Origin: Pelagadaptatus aseana
GTDB taxonomy: Bacteria; Pseudomonadota; Gammaproteobacteria; Pseudomonadales; Cellvibrionaceae
NCBI GenBank assembly: GCA_040365065.1
Contig: BAABNI010000005.1
Location: forward strand, 62,001-126,000
Length of the DNA: 64,000 nucleotides
Direction of reading: 5' to 3'
A model generated the notes under the pieces. It was not told the DNA's origin. It was given only the letters and a program-made list of their open reading frames with translations, and did not search any database. How positions within the stretch are numbered: position 1 is the first letter of the stretch; each line of letters begins with the position of its first letter. Below, piece after piece: positions 54,186-63,437 of this stretch. Made by a program: the position numbers and the translations under genes.

Positions 54186-55046
54186 TCACTCGGCTTCGGG
54201 TGAAGCAGTCAGTGCCGGGTTTGCCTGACGAATGTAGTCGGGTACCGGGGCCAGTCGGCCCGGATGATATTTTTCCCAGATCCTGTCGAGGGTGCCGTCG
54301 TAGATCATATCCAGTAAGGCGGCATCGATTTCCGGGATCATGGCGACGTAGGGTGATTTCTTGCTGATGGCCAGTACGCCCATGTCACGGCTGGGAATCT
54401 TGAACTCGCTCAGCTCCAGTTGCGGGTATTCACTGGCGATATGAACATGTGATGAGCCATACACCGGGAAGGCATCAATCCGCTTGGTGATCAGCATTCT
54501 GGGCAGTTGTTCTTCGGTTTCCACGGCGGTTTTGGTGATGCTCTTATCCAGGTCGAACTGGCGGGTGTAGTAAAAGCCGCGAATGACACCGATCCTTAAC
54601 CCTCGCAGATCCTCATAGGCTTGCAGTTGTTGGGCGTCACCGGCCCGGGTGTAAAAATGGATGTTGGTCAGGCCCGGCCAGACCTGAATATAATCAATGT
54701 GCTGGTCGCGGTGCGGAGCCTTAACAATCCACATCATCATATCAATTTTATTTCTGGCCAGTTTTGCCAGGCAGCGCTTGAAGGGACAGTAACTGTGTTC
54801 GGTCTGCAGGTTCAGGCGCTCGGCCAGCTCAGCAAAAATTTCCAGATTGATACCGCCCACCAGCTTACCGTCTTCAACCACCGAAAAACGCTCGCGTTTC
54901 ATATCGCCCAGATGCAGTGGGGGGAGGGTGTCGGTGCCCGGTTCGGTATCCGCGGCTGTGGACAGGCTACTGAACAACCCAAGCAGGAGTCCGATCAGCA
55001 GGGACTGAGCGGCTGATTTGGCTATCAAATTACCCAGTGGGCGCAT
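54186..55046 (-). CDS. periplasmic solute-binding protein (family 3)
   Basis: This 286-aa protein has a signal peptide (SLLIGLLLGLFSSLSTAA) and the SBP_bac_3 fold: DGKLVGGINLEIFAELAERL, YCPFKRCLAKLARNKIDMMM, LRGLRIGVIRGFYYTRQF and a C-terminal LLDMIYDGTLDRIWEKYHPG. No transporter genes flank it. In gammaproteobacteria many such lone proteins act as sensors or binders of unknown amino-acid-like ligands. Confidence 0.82.
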   Translation of the reverse strand: MRPLGNLIAKSAAQSLLIGLLLGLFSSLSTAADTEPGTDTLPPLHLGDMKRERFSVVEDGKLVGGINLEIFAELAERLNLQTEHSYCPFKRCLAKLARNKIDMMMWIVKAPHRDQHIDYIQVWPGLTNIHFYTRAGDAQQLQAYEDLRGLRIGVIRGFYYTRQFDLDKSITKTAVETEEQLPRMLITKRIDAFPVYGSSHVHIASEYPQLELSEFKIPSRDMGVLAISKKSPYVAMIPEIDAALLDMIYDGTLDRIWEKYHPGRLAPVPDYIRQANPALTASPEAE

Positions 55047-55107
55047 AGTAAAAAGGGCTCTATATTACTCAATGGTGATCTAATCTCGGCGATTATCGCC
55101 TATCTGG

Positions 55108-55941
55108 TCAGTATAGCCGGCGTTTAAGCAGGAAAAAAAGCAGCAGGGTAATATAGCCGCCAGCAACCACATCGCTGAGAAAGTGCGCCCCTACAATAAC
55201 CCGGCTCAAAGCCACACAACAGCCCCAGATAATGGCCAAGGCCATGGCTGTTCGAATGGCTCGCTTTTTATTTGCCGGAATCAACAGGCTCAATCCGATG
55301 GTGGCAAAGCCATTGGCGGTGTGGCCGGAGGGAAAGGATCGGAAATCACCACTGCTGGCGGGGCCGGCGATTTGATACCAGTAGTGGAATTGTTCAAAGC
55401 TGGAGATGGCGCGCATCCGGGGGCGCCCCCAAACGTATTTGGTCAGATTGACCACAATGACTTCCAATGTGATCAGCGCAATCACTGTCAGTGCTGAACG
55501 ACGGTAGGGACGCAGTTTCTCGCTGTTGATGCGGCAGGCGCAGAAAACGGCGGTCAGCCACAATGCCGCAGCGATCAAAGGCAGTTGCCTGCGGTATGTT
55601 GCGGGCATACCCGTGGCATCGAATTCATAGGCGTAGTGAAACGGAATATACAGGATCAGCCACACGGCCAAGCCCAACAGTGGCAAGCCAAGCACAAATG
55701 TCAGTCGATGTGCGGTGGGTTGCAAACCGTCGCGGCTGGCAATCAATAGCCACGCGGCCAAAAACAGACCTGCAGCGGCAGGGACTTCGCCATAGTCATT
55801 AAAAAACTGTCCAAAAGCTGAGGTCGGGTTTAGCAGTGCCCGGGATACATCCCAATCCACCGTGCCCAGTGCCGTGATGCCCAGTAACAGCAGAGTGATG
55901 GCACTGGTGAGGAATATGGGGGTTGAGCTGCGCATCGACAT
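55108..55941 (-). CDS. PAP2-family membrane phosphatase
   Basis: The 277-aa protein has about six membrane helices and all three PAP2 motifs: KYVWGRPRMR, SFPSGHTANGF (with nearby GDFR) and SRVIVGAHFLSDVVAG. It should dephosphorylate a lipid phosphate such as undecaprenyl pyrophosphate or phosphatidic acid, on the periplasmic side. It lies 7 bases downstream of the PPK2 gene, in the same direction. Confidence 0.9.
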   Translation of the reverse strand: MSMRSSTPIFLTSAITLLLLGITALGTVDWDVSRALLNPTSAFGQFFNDYGEVPAAAGLFLAAWLLIASRDGLQPTAHRLTFVLGLPLLGLAVWLILYIPFHYAYEFDATGMPATYRRQLPLIAAALWLTAVFCACRINSEKLRPYRRSALTVIALITLEVIVVNLTKYVWGRPRMRAISSFEQFHYWYQIAGPASSGDFRSFPSGHTANGFATIGLSLLIPANKKRAIRTAMALAIIWGCCVALSRVIVGAHFLSDVVAGGYITLLLFFLLKRRLY

Positions 55942-55948
55942 GGCGGGT

Positions 55949-56701
55949 TCAAATCATATAGGGCTTCAAACTGCTGACATCGGATTTACGGTCTTTGGCT
56001 TGCGGGAGAGTGACGGGATCGATTTCCGGTTTCGTGTAGGGAATCTGATCCAGGATGTGACGGATGCATTTGAGGCGGCCTTTGCGCTTGTTGTTGGTGT
56101 TCACTACGAACCATGGGGCATGCTCAGTGGAGGTACGCTTAAGCATGTCATCTCGTGCGATGGTGTAGTCATCCCAGTGTTTGTGGGATTCCAGATCCAT
56201 GGGGCTCAGTTTCCATTGCTTGATCGGAGCGTCGATGCGACTTTGCAGACGTTTACGCTGCTCTTTCAGGTCGATGTCGAGCCAGTATTTAAGCAGGATA
56301 ATGCCCTCACGGACGATCATCTTTTCCATTAATGGGGCATTGTGCATAAAGGTCTCGAGCTGCTGTTCTGTGCAGAACCCCATAACACGCTCGACGCCAG
56401 CGCGGTTGTACCAAGAGCGATCAAAAATGACGATTTCGCCTGCGCTGGGAAAGCGCTCTATATAGCGCTGGCCATACAATTGGGTGCGTTCGCGATCGCT
56501 TGGGCTGGGCAGTGCCTCCACGCGAAATACCCGGGAACTGCAGCGCTCTGTGATTGCGTGAATCATACCGCCTTTACCGGCAGTATCCCTGCCCTCAAAA
56601 ACGATGACAATGCGTTGCCCCGTGGCCTGAACCCACTCTTGTAAATAAACCAGCTCAACCTGCAGCTCGCTGAGCTGTGCTTCATACTTCAATTTGTTCA
56701 T
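55949..56701 (-). CDS. ppk2: polyphosphate kinase 2
   Basis: PPK2 transfers phosphate between polyphosphate and nucleotides. The 250-aa single-domain protein has Walker A FEGRDTAGKGGMI, the lid-like RVEALPSPSDRERTQ, Walker B IVIFDRSWYNRAGVERVMGF and LKYWLDIDLKEQ. The length and SPMDLESHKHWDDYT fit class I enzymes, which mainly phosphorylate NDPs. It is followed by the PAP2 gene. Confidence 0.92.
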   Translation of the reverse strand: MNKLKYEAQLSELQVELVYLQEWVQATGQRIVIVFEGRDTAGKGGMIHAITERCSSRVFRVEALPSPSDRERTQLYGQRYIERFPSAGEIVIFDRSWYNRAGVERVMGFCTEQQLETFMHNAPLMEKMIVREGIILLKYWLDIDLKEQRKRLQSRIDAPIKQWKLSPMDLESHKHWDDYTIARDDMLKRTSTEHAPWFVVNTNNKRKGRLKCIRHILDQIPYTKPEIDPVTLPQAKDRKSDVSSLKPYMI

Positions 56702-56772
56702 GGCCTGTTGAACCCCGGACGTTATGGTAAAAATGATTCACACGTTAACAGGGTAGAACAAAACTCTCTGTG

Positions 56773-57402
56773 TTACTGAAGTGGACGCTTGTGCGTTGCC
56801 CGTTCAGGAAAACTCAGGCCAAAAATAATCGCCAGTGAGCGCACGCCAAAGCAGATCAGAAAGGCAAAAATAGTGACCCAGGTGTTGTCACCAAACAGGT
56901 AGTGGCCTATAGCAAAGGCGATGGCGCCAATCAGCGAGGCGGTGATATAGATTTCTTTTTGCAACAGCACGGGAATTTCATTGCAAATCACATCGCGCAT
57001 AATCCCGCCAAAGCTGGCGGACATAATGCCCATCAGTGCGGCAACAGAATAAGGTGCCCCGACAGAAATCGCTTTTTGGGTGCCGATGATGGTAAACAGC
57101 GCCAACCCCATCGCATCAAACCAGATCAGGGTGCTCATCAAAATTTTGGAATTAAGCGTCACCCAGAATGTGAAGATGGCACTGAGAGCACACACATAAA
57201 GAATCGACGGGTCGACCACCCAGAATACCGGTTGATCTAGAATGACATCACGCAGGGTACCACCACCGACCCCAGTGACGGTGGCGATAAAAATAAAACC
57301 GACAATATCCATGTTTTTGCGCCCGGCCAGCAGCGAGCCACTGATGGCAAAGGCGATGGTGCCAATAATGTTCAGCCAGTAGATCAGCTCATCAATGTTC
57401 AT
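56773..57402 (-). CDS. TRIC-type cation channel family protein (YicG/UPF0126)
   Basis: The 209-aa membrane protein has two copies of a three-helix unit, with the glycine-rich signatures GTIAFAISGSLLAGRKNMD, TGVGGGTLRDVILDQPVFW in the first and MGIMSASFGGIMRDVICNE in the second. This is the UPF0126 family, related to trimeric intracellular cation channels. It lies 39 bases after the deacetylase gene. Confidence 0.88.
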   Translation of the reverse strand: MNIDELIYWLNIIGTIAFAISGSLLAGRKNMDIVGFIFIATVTGVGGGTLRDVILDQPVFWVVDPSILYVCALSAIFTFWVTLNSKILMSTLIWFDAMGLALFTIIGTQKAISVGAPYSVAALMGIMSASFGGIMRDVICNEIPVLLQKEIYITASLIGAIAFAIGHYLFGDNTWVTIFAFLICFGVRSLAIIFGLSFPERATHKRPLQ

Positions 57403-57441
57403 TCGCGGTGGTCCGGGGCTTGGTTGCGGGGAGCGGAATAA

Positions 57442-58359
57442 TCAGTCCATCAGGGCCTTCAAGTGTGCCACAGCACTGCGCGCTAGTGCACTCAGAGAAT
57501 AGCCGCCTTCCAGAATCGAGATGATTTTTCCCCGGCTGTGTTTGTCGGCCAGCACTTTCAGGTTCTCGGTCATCCAACGGAAATCGGCTTCGACCAGACG
57601 CAACTGCCCCAGTTCATCTTCTACATGGGAATCAAATCCGGCCGAGATCAAGATCAACTGCGGAGCAAACCGATCAATGTTTTCAAACCAGACTTTGGTT
57701 GCCTCGCGAAACTCCCGGCCTGAGGCGCCGGCTTGCAGGGGGGCCAGATGAATGTTGTCGGCACTGGGTTTGTCACCCCCGAAAGGATAAAACGGGTGCT
57801 GAAACGAAGAGTAAAAGCGAATGCGCTGATCGCCGGCACAAATGTGTTCGGTGCCATTGCCGTGGTGAACATCGAAGTCGATAATGGCAACGCGCTCAAG
57901 GCCATGCTCGCGAATGGCGTGATAGGCCGCAACAGCGACGTTATTGAAAATACAAAAGCCCATGGCTTTGTCGTATTCGGCATGGTGGCCGGGAGGTCTG
58001 ACAATACAGAAGGCCTGATTGAACTCATCATTCAAGACCAGATTGACTGCATCCCTGGCAGCTCCCGCGGCATACAGGGCCGCTTCCAGTGAGCCTTGCT
58101 GCATTAAGGTGTCATCGTCCAGCCAGACGCGCTCTTCTTTCTGACCTTTGACAAAGATGCCGTCGACATAGTCCGGATGATGGGCCTGATACAGATCCTG
58201 TCGCGTAGCCGCAGTTGCTTCGACATGACGCACCACCATGTCCAGCCCCGAGGTCAGCAGTTGATCCTGAATGGCGTTCATGCGCGCCGGACTTTCCGGG
58301 TGCTCATCGTCCATGTCGTGCAGCTGGCATTTATGGCTACTGATCACAGCGAGGTTCAT
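57442..58359 (-). CDS. histone-deacetylase-family amidohydrolase
   Basis: This 305-aa protein is of the arginase/deacetylase fold. It has DDEHPESPARMNAI, the active-site His pair in RPPGHHAEYDKAMGFCIFNN, the zinc-binding IIDFDVHHGNGT, SAGFDSHVEDELGQL and EGGYSLSALARS. Bacterial members deacetylate lysines, polyamines or other acyl amides. Its start overlaps the stop of the CoA-transferase/GNAT gene (ATGA), a sign of coupled function in acetyl-group handling. Confidence 0.92.
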   Translation of the reverse strand: MNLAVISSHKCQLHDMDDEHPESPARMNAIQDQLLTSGLDMVVRHVEATAATRQDLYQAHHPDYVDGIFVKGQKEERVWLDDDTLMQQGSLEAALYAAGAARDAVNLVLNDEFNQAFCIVRPPGHHAEYDKAMGFCIFNNVAVAAYHAIREHGLERVAIIDFDVHHGNGTEHICAGDQRIRFYSSFQHPFYPFGGDKPSADNIHLAPLQAGASGREFREATKVWFENIDRFAPQLILISAGFDSHVEDELGQLRLVEADFRWMTENLKVLADKHSRGKIISILEGGYSLSALARSAVAHLKALMD

Positions 58360-60272
58360 GACTGGCTTTGCTCCTCTTCTTGCAGGTTGAGCACCATTTG
58401 CACCTCGTGAATGTCATCAGAGAGGGTGCGTTTAAAACCGTTTTTCTGGAATACCTTGAGCATGGGTTTGTTCTCAGCCAGAACGTGTGCCCGGATTTTA
58501 CTCAGACCCCGCTCTTTGGCAATAAAGATCATTTCTTTTAACAGGGTTTTCGCCATGCCTTTGCCCTGAAAATCTTCACGGGTGACAAAGGCGACTTCAC
58601 AACTGTTGTCGGCGTCTATTTTATAAAAGCGGCCCACGGCTTCGATGTCAATTTCCGGGTGCCTTTCTTTGACAATGCAAAGTGCCACATCCTTGGTTTG
58701 ATCCACACTCACCAGAGTACAGGATTTTTCCCTGGTCATTTGCGAGGGAACCGATGAGTAGCGCAGGCGCAGACTTTCACGGGTCAGCGAGTAAAAAAAC
58801 GATTGCAGGTGGCGTTCATCGGATGGATTCAGCGGGCGCAATTTAAAGGTGCTGTTACCGATTTTGAAATCTTTTACCTGACGACGGCCATACTCGGGAA
58901 TTTCCATAGGCACGGCTTTCTGATAATCGGGCACCCAGAAGTTTTTGCGAACTTCACGCAACAGCTCCTTGCGGAAGGCTGGGTGTGCGATACGAATCAG
59001 TTCCAGTGCGCGCTCACGAATACTCTTGCCTTTGAGTGAGGCGATGCCGTATTCGGTCACCACATAGTGAACATTACCCCGGGTATTAACGATGCCGGCA
59101 CCCTCGGTAATGTGTGGCACGATGCGCGATACCCGGCCATTGTTGGCGGTGGATTTAAGCGCAATGATGGGCTTGCCGCCGTTGCTCATGGCCGCGCCAT
59201 TAATAAAGTCCACCTTGCCGCCAATACCGCTGTAGAAGTAATAGCCCACGGAGTCGGACACCACTTGTCCGCCCAGATCCACCTGTAAGGCATTGTTGAT
59301 GGACGTCATGTTGTCGTTGCGGGCAATGTTACTGGCCGACTCAATGTAGCCACAGGGATAAAATTCAACGTGTGGGTTGCCGTCCACAAAGTTGTACAGC
59401 TTCTGGCTGCCGTAACAGGCGGTGGTCAGAATTTTTCCGGGGTGAAAAGTTTTACGGCGATTGTTGATGACGCCGCTTTTAAACAGGTCCACCATGTCAT
59501 CAATCAGAATACCACTGTGGATGCCCAGATCTTTGTGGTTACCCAGATACTTGAGCGCCGAGCGGGGAGCGGCGCCAAAACCGATTTGCAAGGTGGCTCC
59601 GTTGTCTACCAGGCTGGCAAGGTACTGGCCGATGCGATCGTGTTCATCGCCAACAATTTCCTGCTCGTATTCCGGCAGCGCCTGTTCGGCTTCAATGCAG
59701 GCGGCGAACTCGGAAATATGCAGATGACTGTAGCCGTTGGTTCTTGGCATCAATGGGTTGATCTGGACAATAACATGGCGTGCTTTTTTGGCCGCAGACA
59801 GGTTGATATCAACCGATGTTCCCAGCGAACAGTAACCGTACTCGTCCGGTGGCGATACCATCAGTAATGCCGCGTCCAGCGGCAGATCATCGGTGCTGAA
59901 CAGATTGGACATTTCCGAGTGTTTGCTGGGGGTGTAATCAGCCCGGCCTTCAGCCACTGCGGCCCGAACTTCGTCGTTACCGATGTAGAAGGTATTCACG
60001 GAAAACAGTTGATCGAATTCCCGATTGACCCAACGGTTGGGGGCCAGAGTGTGGCCATGCAGGATTTGCAAATCGTGGAAACCGTTACGATTGTCGATCA
60101 AATCGTCAATCAAGGCGTTGGGTACACTGACGCCAGAGCCGACGAACAATCGGTTACCAGAGCGGATCAGCTTGTGCCAGTCCGGTTTTGGAGGAAATTG
60201 GATGTCTGAATTTGAGGTACTGGAATCCAGAGTGGTGATGGCTGATGCGGTACCCTGATAACTCTGCAACAT
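58356..60272 (-). CDS. acetyl-CoA hydrolase/transferase fused to a GNAT acetyltransferase
   Basis: The 638-aa protein has an acetyl-CoA hydrolase/transferase (CoA-transferase family I type) part, about 25-460, with ALLMVSPPDEYGYCSLG, GIGGKVDFINGAAMSNGG and YVVTEYGIASLKGKSIRER, and a GNAT part, about 485-630, with VGRFYKIDADNSCEVAFVTR and FQGKGMAKTLLKEMI. Such fusions are known. They could tie carboxylate activation to protein acetylation. ATG 60272 follows GGGAG by eight bases. It is the first gene of a leftward group. Confidence 0.88.
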   Translation of the reverse strand: MLQSYQGTASAITTLDSSTSNSDIQFPPKPDWHKLIRSGNRLFVGSGVSVPNALIDDLIDNRNGFHDLQILHGHTLAPNRWVNREFDQLFSVNTFYIGNDEVRAAVAEGRADYTPSKHSEMSNLFSTDDLPLDAALLMVSPPDEYGYCSLGTSVDINLSAAKKARHVIVQINPLMPRTNGYSHLHISEFAACIEAEQALPEYEQEIVGDEHDRIGQYLASLVDNGATLQIGFGAAPRSALKYLGNHKDLGIHSGILIDDMVDLFKSGVINNRRKTFHPGKILTTACYGSQKLYNFVDGNPHVEFYPCGYIESASNIARNDNMTSINNALQVDLGGQVVSDSVGYYFYSGIGGKVDFINGAAMSNGGKPIIALKSTANNGRVSRIVPHITEGAGIVNTRGNVHYVVTEYGIASLKGKSIRERALELIRIAHPAFRKELLREVRKNFWVPDYQKAVPMEIPEYGRRQVKDFKIGNSTFKLRPLNPSDERHLQSFFYSLTRESLRLRYSSVPSQMTREKSCTLVSVDQTKDVALCIVKERHPEIDIEAVGRFYKIDADNSCEVAFVTREDFQGKGMAKTLLKEMIFIAKERGLSKIRAHVLAENKPMLKVFQKNGFKRTLSDDIHEVQMVLNLQEEEQSQS

Positions 60273-60360
60273 GATCGTAACTCCCGGTGAATCTCTATGC
60301 AGAAATTATCCGCTGGACTGCCCCGCAGGGCAGTGTACAAACGGTGGGTGAATGTGTGGT

Positions 60361-60897
60361 TTACGATTGTGAACGGATTCGCAGGGGTAACAGACTGGCG
60401 CACAAGATAAAGGCTGCCCCGAGTAGAATCCCGGCCCAGTGCGAATTCAGCAGCGAAGCCAGAGTGATTTTCCCTCCCCAGATGGCGTCAAACAGGCCAA
60501 GAGCGGCCAGTGATTCATAATCCATGGTGAAGGCCGCGGCACCTACCAATCCGCCAACCACATAAACCAGCGCGTCGATTCGGCCGGCTCCCAGATTGGC
60601 AACGCCGGTACCGGGGCACATGCCTGACAGAGCCCAGCCAATGCCCAGCAGGATACCGCCGGGAACCACGCCGAGGAACATGGATTTGGTGCTCAGATGA
60701 GTGGGGTCGATCAGCCCACATGACAGGCCGACAAACAACAGCAGGGCTGCCAGACCAATGCCCGAGGCAATGGCTTTGGCCAGATACATGTCCTTGAGGG
60801 TGAGCATGCTGATGATTTTGTCGGCATCGGTGGCGCCAACCCGATAGAGCACATAGCCAAACAGGGTGCCCAGAATAATAGCGAAAACAAGGCTCAT
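60361..60897 (-). CDS. YeeE/YedE-family transporter half, second subunit (DUF6691)
   Basis: The 178-aa membrane protein has GVVPGGILLGIGWALSGMCP followed by GTGVANLGAGRIDALVYVVG, the Cys-containing motif of YeeE/YedE halves. It overlaps the preceding partner by four bases. Together the two halves would form one transporter for thiosulfate or a related sulfur species, as in TsuA, where conserved cysteines pass the substrate. Confidence 0.85.
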   Translation of the reverse strand: MSLVFAIILGTLFGYVLYRVGATDADKIISMLTLKDMYLAKAIASGIGLAALLLFVGLSCGLIDPTHLSTKSMFLGVVPGGILLGIGWALSGMCPGTGVANLGAGRIDALVYVVGGLVGAAAFTMDYESLAALGLFDAIWGGKITLASLLNSHWAGILLGAAFILCASLLPLRIRSQS

Positions 60898-61463
60898 GAT
60901 TTTTTTGCTCCTCTGTCATATAACCAGATTGCCGTAGGCACTGCCGCAGCAAAAGCCGAGGCGGCGAACACAAAACCACTGACAGAGGTTTGCATCATGC
61001 CACTCATCATATGACCGCTGGTACAGCCCCCGGCCATACGCGCGCCATAGACACAGAGAAAGCCGCCGACAAAACTCAGCAAGTAGCGTTTCAGAGTGTC
61101 GTTGCCAAAGCGTTGCCTGTGCACGAGGGGCAGGCGTGGTGGGTCGGCATCTTGTCTGCGCAGCTGACGTGAGGCGATAAATCCGCCCACTATCATGCTC
61201 GCAACAAACATCAGGCCGTAGTTCAATGGGTTGGCGATAGCGGCGGCGTACTTGCCTCCGGATTTGTTCAGATAGGCATTGTCGCTGCCATAACCGCTTG
61301 GGCTCTCACTCGAGGGATATACCAGCGAGTCATTAAACAGCGACGCTATGATGCCATCGACGATTACAAATTGGGTGGATACCCCGATGGGTTTGACCAG
61401 TACGATGGCGAGCACAAAGGTGAGCCCCAGTGCCAATCCGCTTTTCTTCCAGTTCCACTGCAT
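60894..61463 (-). CDS. YeeE/YedE-family transporter half, first subunit
   Basis: The protein (about 189 aa) has membrane helices and the motif GARMAGGCTSGHMMSGMMQT, with the Cys used in thiosulfate-type transport, then VSGFVFAASAFAAAVPTAI. ATG 61463 is chosen because GGAGG lies seven bases before it; the open frame starts 21 bases earlier at TTG. Split two-gene YeeE/YedE systems are common in proteobacteria, often near sulfur or persulfide genes, which are not seen here. Confidence 0.87.
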   Translation of the reverse strand: MQWNWKKSGLALGLTFVLAIVLVKPIGVSTQFVIVDGIIASLFNDSLVYPSSESPSGYGSDNAYLNKSGGKYAAAIANPLNYGLMFVASMIVGGFIASRQLRRQDADPPRLPLVHRQRFGNDTLKRYLLSFVGGFLCVYGARMAGGCTSGHMMSGMMQTSVSGFVFAASAFAAAVPTAIWLYDRGAKKS

Positions 61464-61559
61464 GGGAACAACCTCCAATAACAATGACGTTGGCTCGATT
61501 GTGCCGTATGTGCAATGCCAGGGCTGTGTTGTACCGGTTGCTGAATGTGCTTTGGTTAT

Positions 61560-61685
61560 TCAGGGGTCAGAGCGAATCTGATGATATTCATCGGCCAGGA
61601 TGGCCCAGATCAGTTTGATCAGAGCCAGTGGTAGCAGCAGGGCCAGTACCGCTGCCAGAAGACTTTTTTGCAGTAGCAGATTCAT
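61560..61685 (-). CDS. small membrane protein, unrecognised
   Basis: A 41-aa frame with GGAGG nine bases before its ATG. It is nearly all one hydrophobic helix, SLLAAVLALLLPLALIKLIW, followed by a short polar tail DEYHQIRSDP. It lies between nhaD and the YeeE pair on the same strand. I do not recognise the family. A single-helix accessory protein is plausible, and translation is supported only by the good ribosome-binding site. Confidence 0.45.
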   Translation of the reverse strand: MNLLLQKSLLAAVLALLLPLALIKLIWAILADEYHQIRSDP

Positions 61686-61812
61686 CACCATTATCCTCCA
61701 TGGATTGTTCCGAGGTGCCATTCAATTATTGGCGATGTGGTGGCGACTGGCCGTGTCCTGTCGAGCTCTGTTTGTGTGATTGAACGGCACAATGTGACCT
61801 GAGATGTGGTCA

Positions 61813-61853
61813 AAAAAAAGGCCCTTGTGGCTCGCGCCAAAAGGGCCTTTTAA
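61813..61853 (-). terminator. intrinsic terminator of nhaD
   Basis: On the minus strand AAAAGGCCCTT pairs with AAGGGCCTTTT around a 14-base loop and the stem runs into a T tract. It lies about 35 bases after the nhaD stop. Confidence 0.85.
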
Positions 61854-61886
61854 ACAGAACCGCCCGGCGGCTCAGTGGTGATACGG

Positions 61887-63263
61887 TCAGCCGTTGATCA
61901 GCAGGTGTACATAGATGCTGGCACCGTAACCCAGAGCAATCACCGGGGTCCATTTCAGGTGACTGAAGAAGGTGTAATGGCCACGGGCCTGACCCATCAG
62001 GGCCACACCGGCCGCCGAACCAATGGACAACATGCTACCGCCCACGCCTGCGGTCAGGGTGACCAGCAGCCATTGCAGGTGCGACATCTCCGGCTCCATG
62101 GTCAGTACCGCAAACATCACCGGGATGTTATCGACAATGGCCGACAGTACGCCCACCAGAATGTTGGCTTTGGTTGGGCCCAATTCGCCGTACATGGCTT
62201 CCGATACCAGCTCGAGATAACCGATAAAGCCCAGACCGCCCACGGCCAGAATTACGCCATAGAAGAAAAACAGCGTGTCCCACTCGGCGTGAGCAACACG
62301 TTCAAAGATGTCGAACTCCTTGTGCTGGCGGCCAGCCGGGATACTCGACTGCAGGGATTTGCGACCCTGTTTGCGCAGCCAGAAACCGTAGAGTTTGATG
62401 TACGACAGACCCAGCATCATGCCGTAGACCGGAGGCAGGTGCAGGAAGTTGTGGAAGCTTACCGCGGTAATAATGGTGGCCAGAAACAGGCCGACAATGA
62501 CCATGCCGCCTTGCTCAATTTCGGCAGCTTCGGTGCCGCTTGGCTCCGGTGAGCCTTTGGGCAGAGCAAAACTCATGATGAACGCCGGTACCAGGAAGTT
62601 GACCAGAGATGGAATGAACAGGGCAAAAAACTCGAAAAACTCGATAATGCCTTTCTGCCAAACCATCAGGGTGGTGATATCACCAAACGGGCTGAAGGCG
62701 CCACCTGCGTTGGCACTGATCACGATGTTGATACAGCCAATGGCAATAAATTCCGGCTTGCCTTTACCTACGGTCATGACCACTGCGCCCATGATCAGAG
62801 CGGTTGTCAGGTTGTCGGCGATGGGGGAGATAAAGAACGCCAGAATGCCTGTGAGCCAGAACAGGGCGCGGTAGCTGAAGCCCTTTTTAATTAACCAGTC
62901 GCGCAACGCATCAAATACACCGCGTTCGAGCATGGCGTCGATGTAGGTCATCGCCACCAGCAGGAAGAAAAACAGCTCGGCGTATTCCAGAAAGTTATGG
63001 CGGATCGCATGCTCAATCAGCGCGGGATCTTCGCCACGGTAAGCAAAAGCAATCAGAATCCAGATCAAACCGGCGGCCAGCAGTACCGGCTTGGATTTGC
63101 GCATGTGGATTTGCTCTTCGAAGATCACCATAGTGTAGGAGATTGCGAAGATCGCCAGACAGGCAAAGCCGACCCAGCTGTTGGTTAAATCGAGAGCGTC
63201 ACCGCTGGCCAGAGCAAGTGCGGGCAGCAGCAAGGTAAACATCAAAGTCAGAAATTTGATCAT
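61887..63263 (-). CDS. nhaD: Na+/H+ antiporter NhaD
   Basis: The 458-aa inner-membrane protein has about 12 helices. NhaD-type signatures seen are AELFFFLLVAMTYIDAMLER, FFISPIADNLTTALIMGAV, VISANAGGAFSPFGDITTLM and SAIVDNIPVMFAVLTMEPEM, in which the Asp-Asn and Ser/Thr residues bind Na+. I start it at ATG 63263, with AGAGG before it; the frame runs 72 bases further without homology. NhaD is common in marine and halotolerant bacteria and serves salt and alkali tolerance. Confidence 0.93.
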   Translation of the reverse strand: MIKFLTLMFTLLLPALALASGDALDLTNSWVGFACLAIFAISYTMVIFEEQIHMRKSKPVLLAAGLIWILIAFAYRGEDPALIEHAIRHNFLEYAELFFFLLVAMTYIDAMLERGVFDALRDWLIKKGFSYRALFWLTGILAFFISPIADNLTTALIMGAVVMTVGKGKPEFIAIGCINIVISANAGGAFSPFGDITTLMVWQKGIIEFFEFFALFIPSLVNFLVPAFIMSFALPKGSPEPSGTEAAEIEQGGMVIVGLFLATIITAVSFHNFLHLPPVYGMMLGLSYIKLYGFWLRKQGRKSLQSSIPAGRQHKEFDIFERVAHAEWDTLFFFYGVILAVGGLGFIGYLELVSEAMYGELGPTKANILVGVLSAIVDNIPVMFAVLTMEPEMSHLQWLLVTLTAGVGGSMLSIGSAAGVALMGQARGHYTFFSHLKWTPVIALGYGASIYVHLLING

Positions 63264-63437
63264 GGGGGCCTCTTGAACATAGCGCCATAATTGGCGCGCG
63301 TATTTTAGAGGCCTTTGTTTGGTCTGGCTATCCACACCATGTACGACTTTGATCTAAGGCAAACTCAGGTCTCTAGTTTGATTAGATTAGTCGCAGAAAT
63401 CAGAAATGGTTCCCCTGAAGGCGATTTTTAAGTGAAT

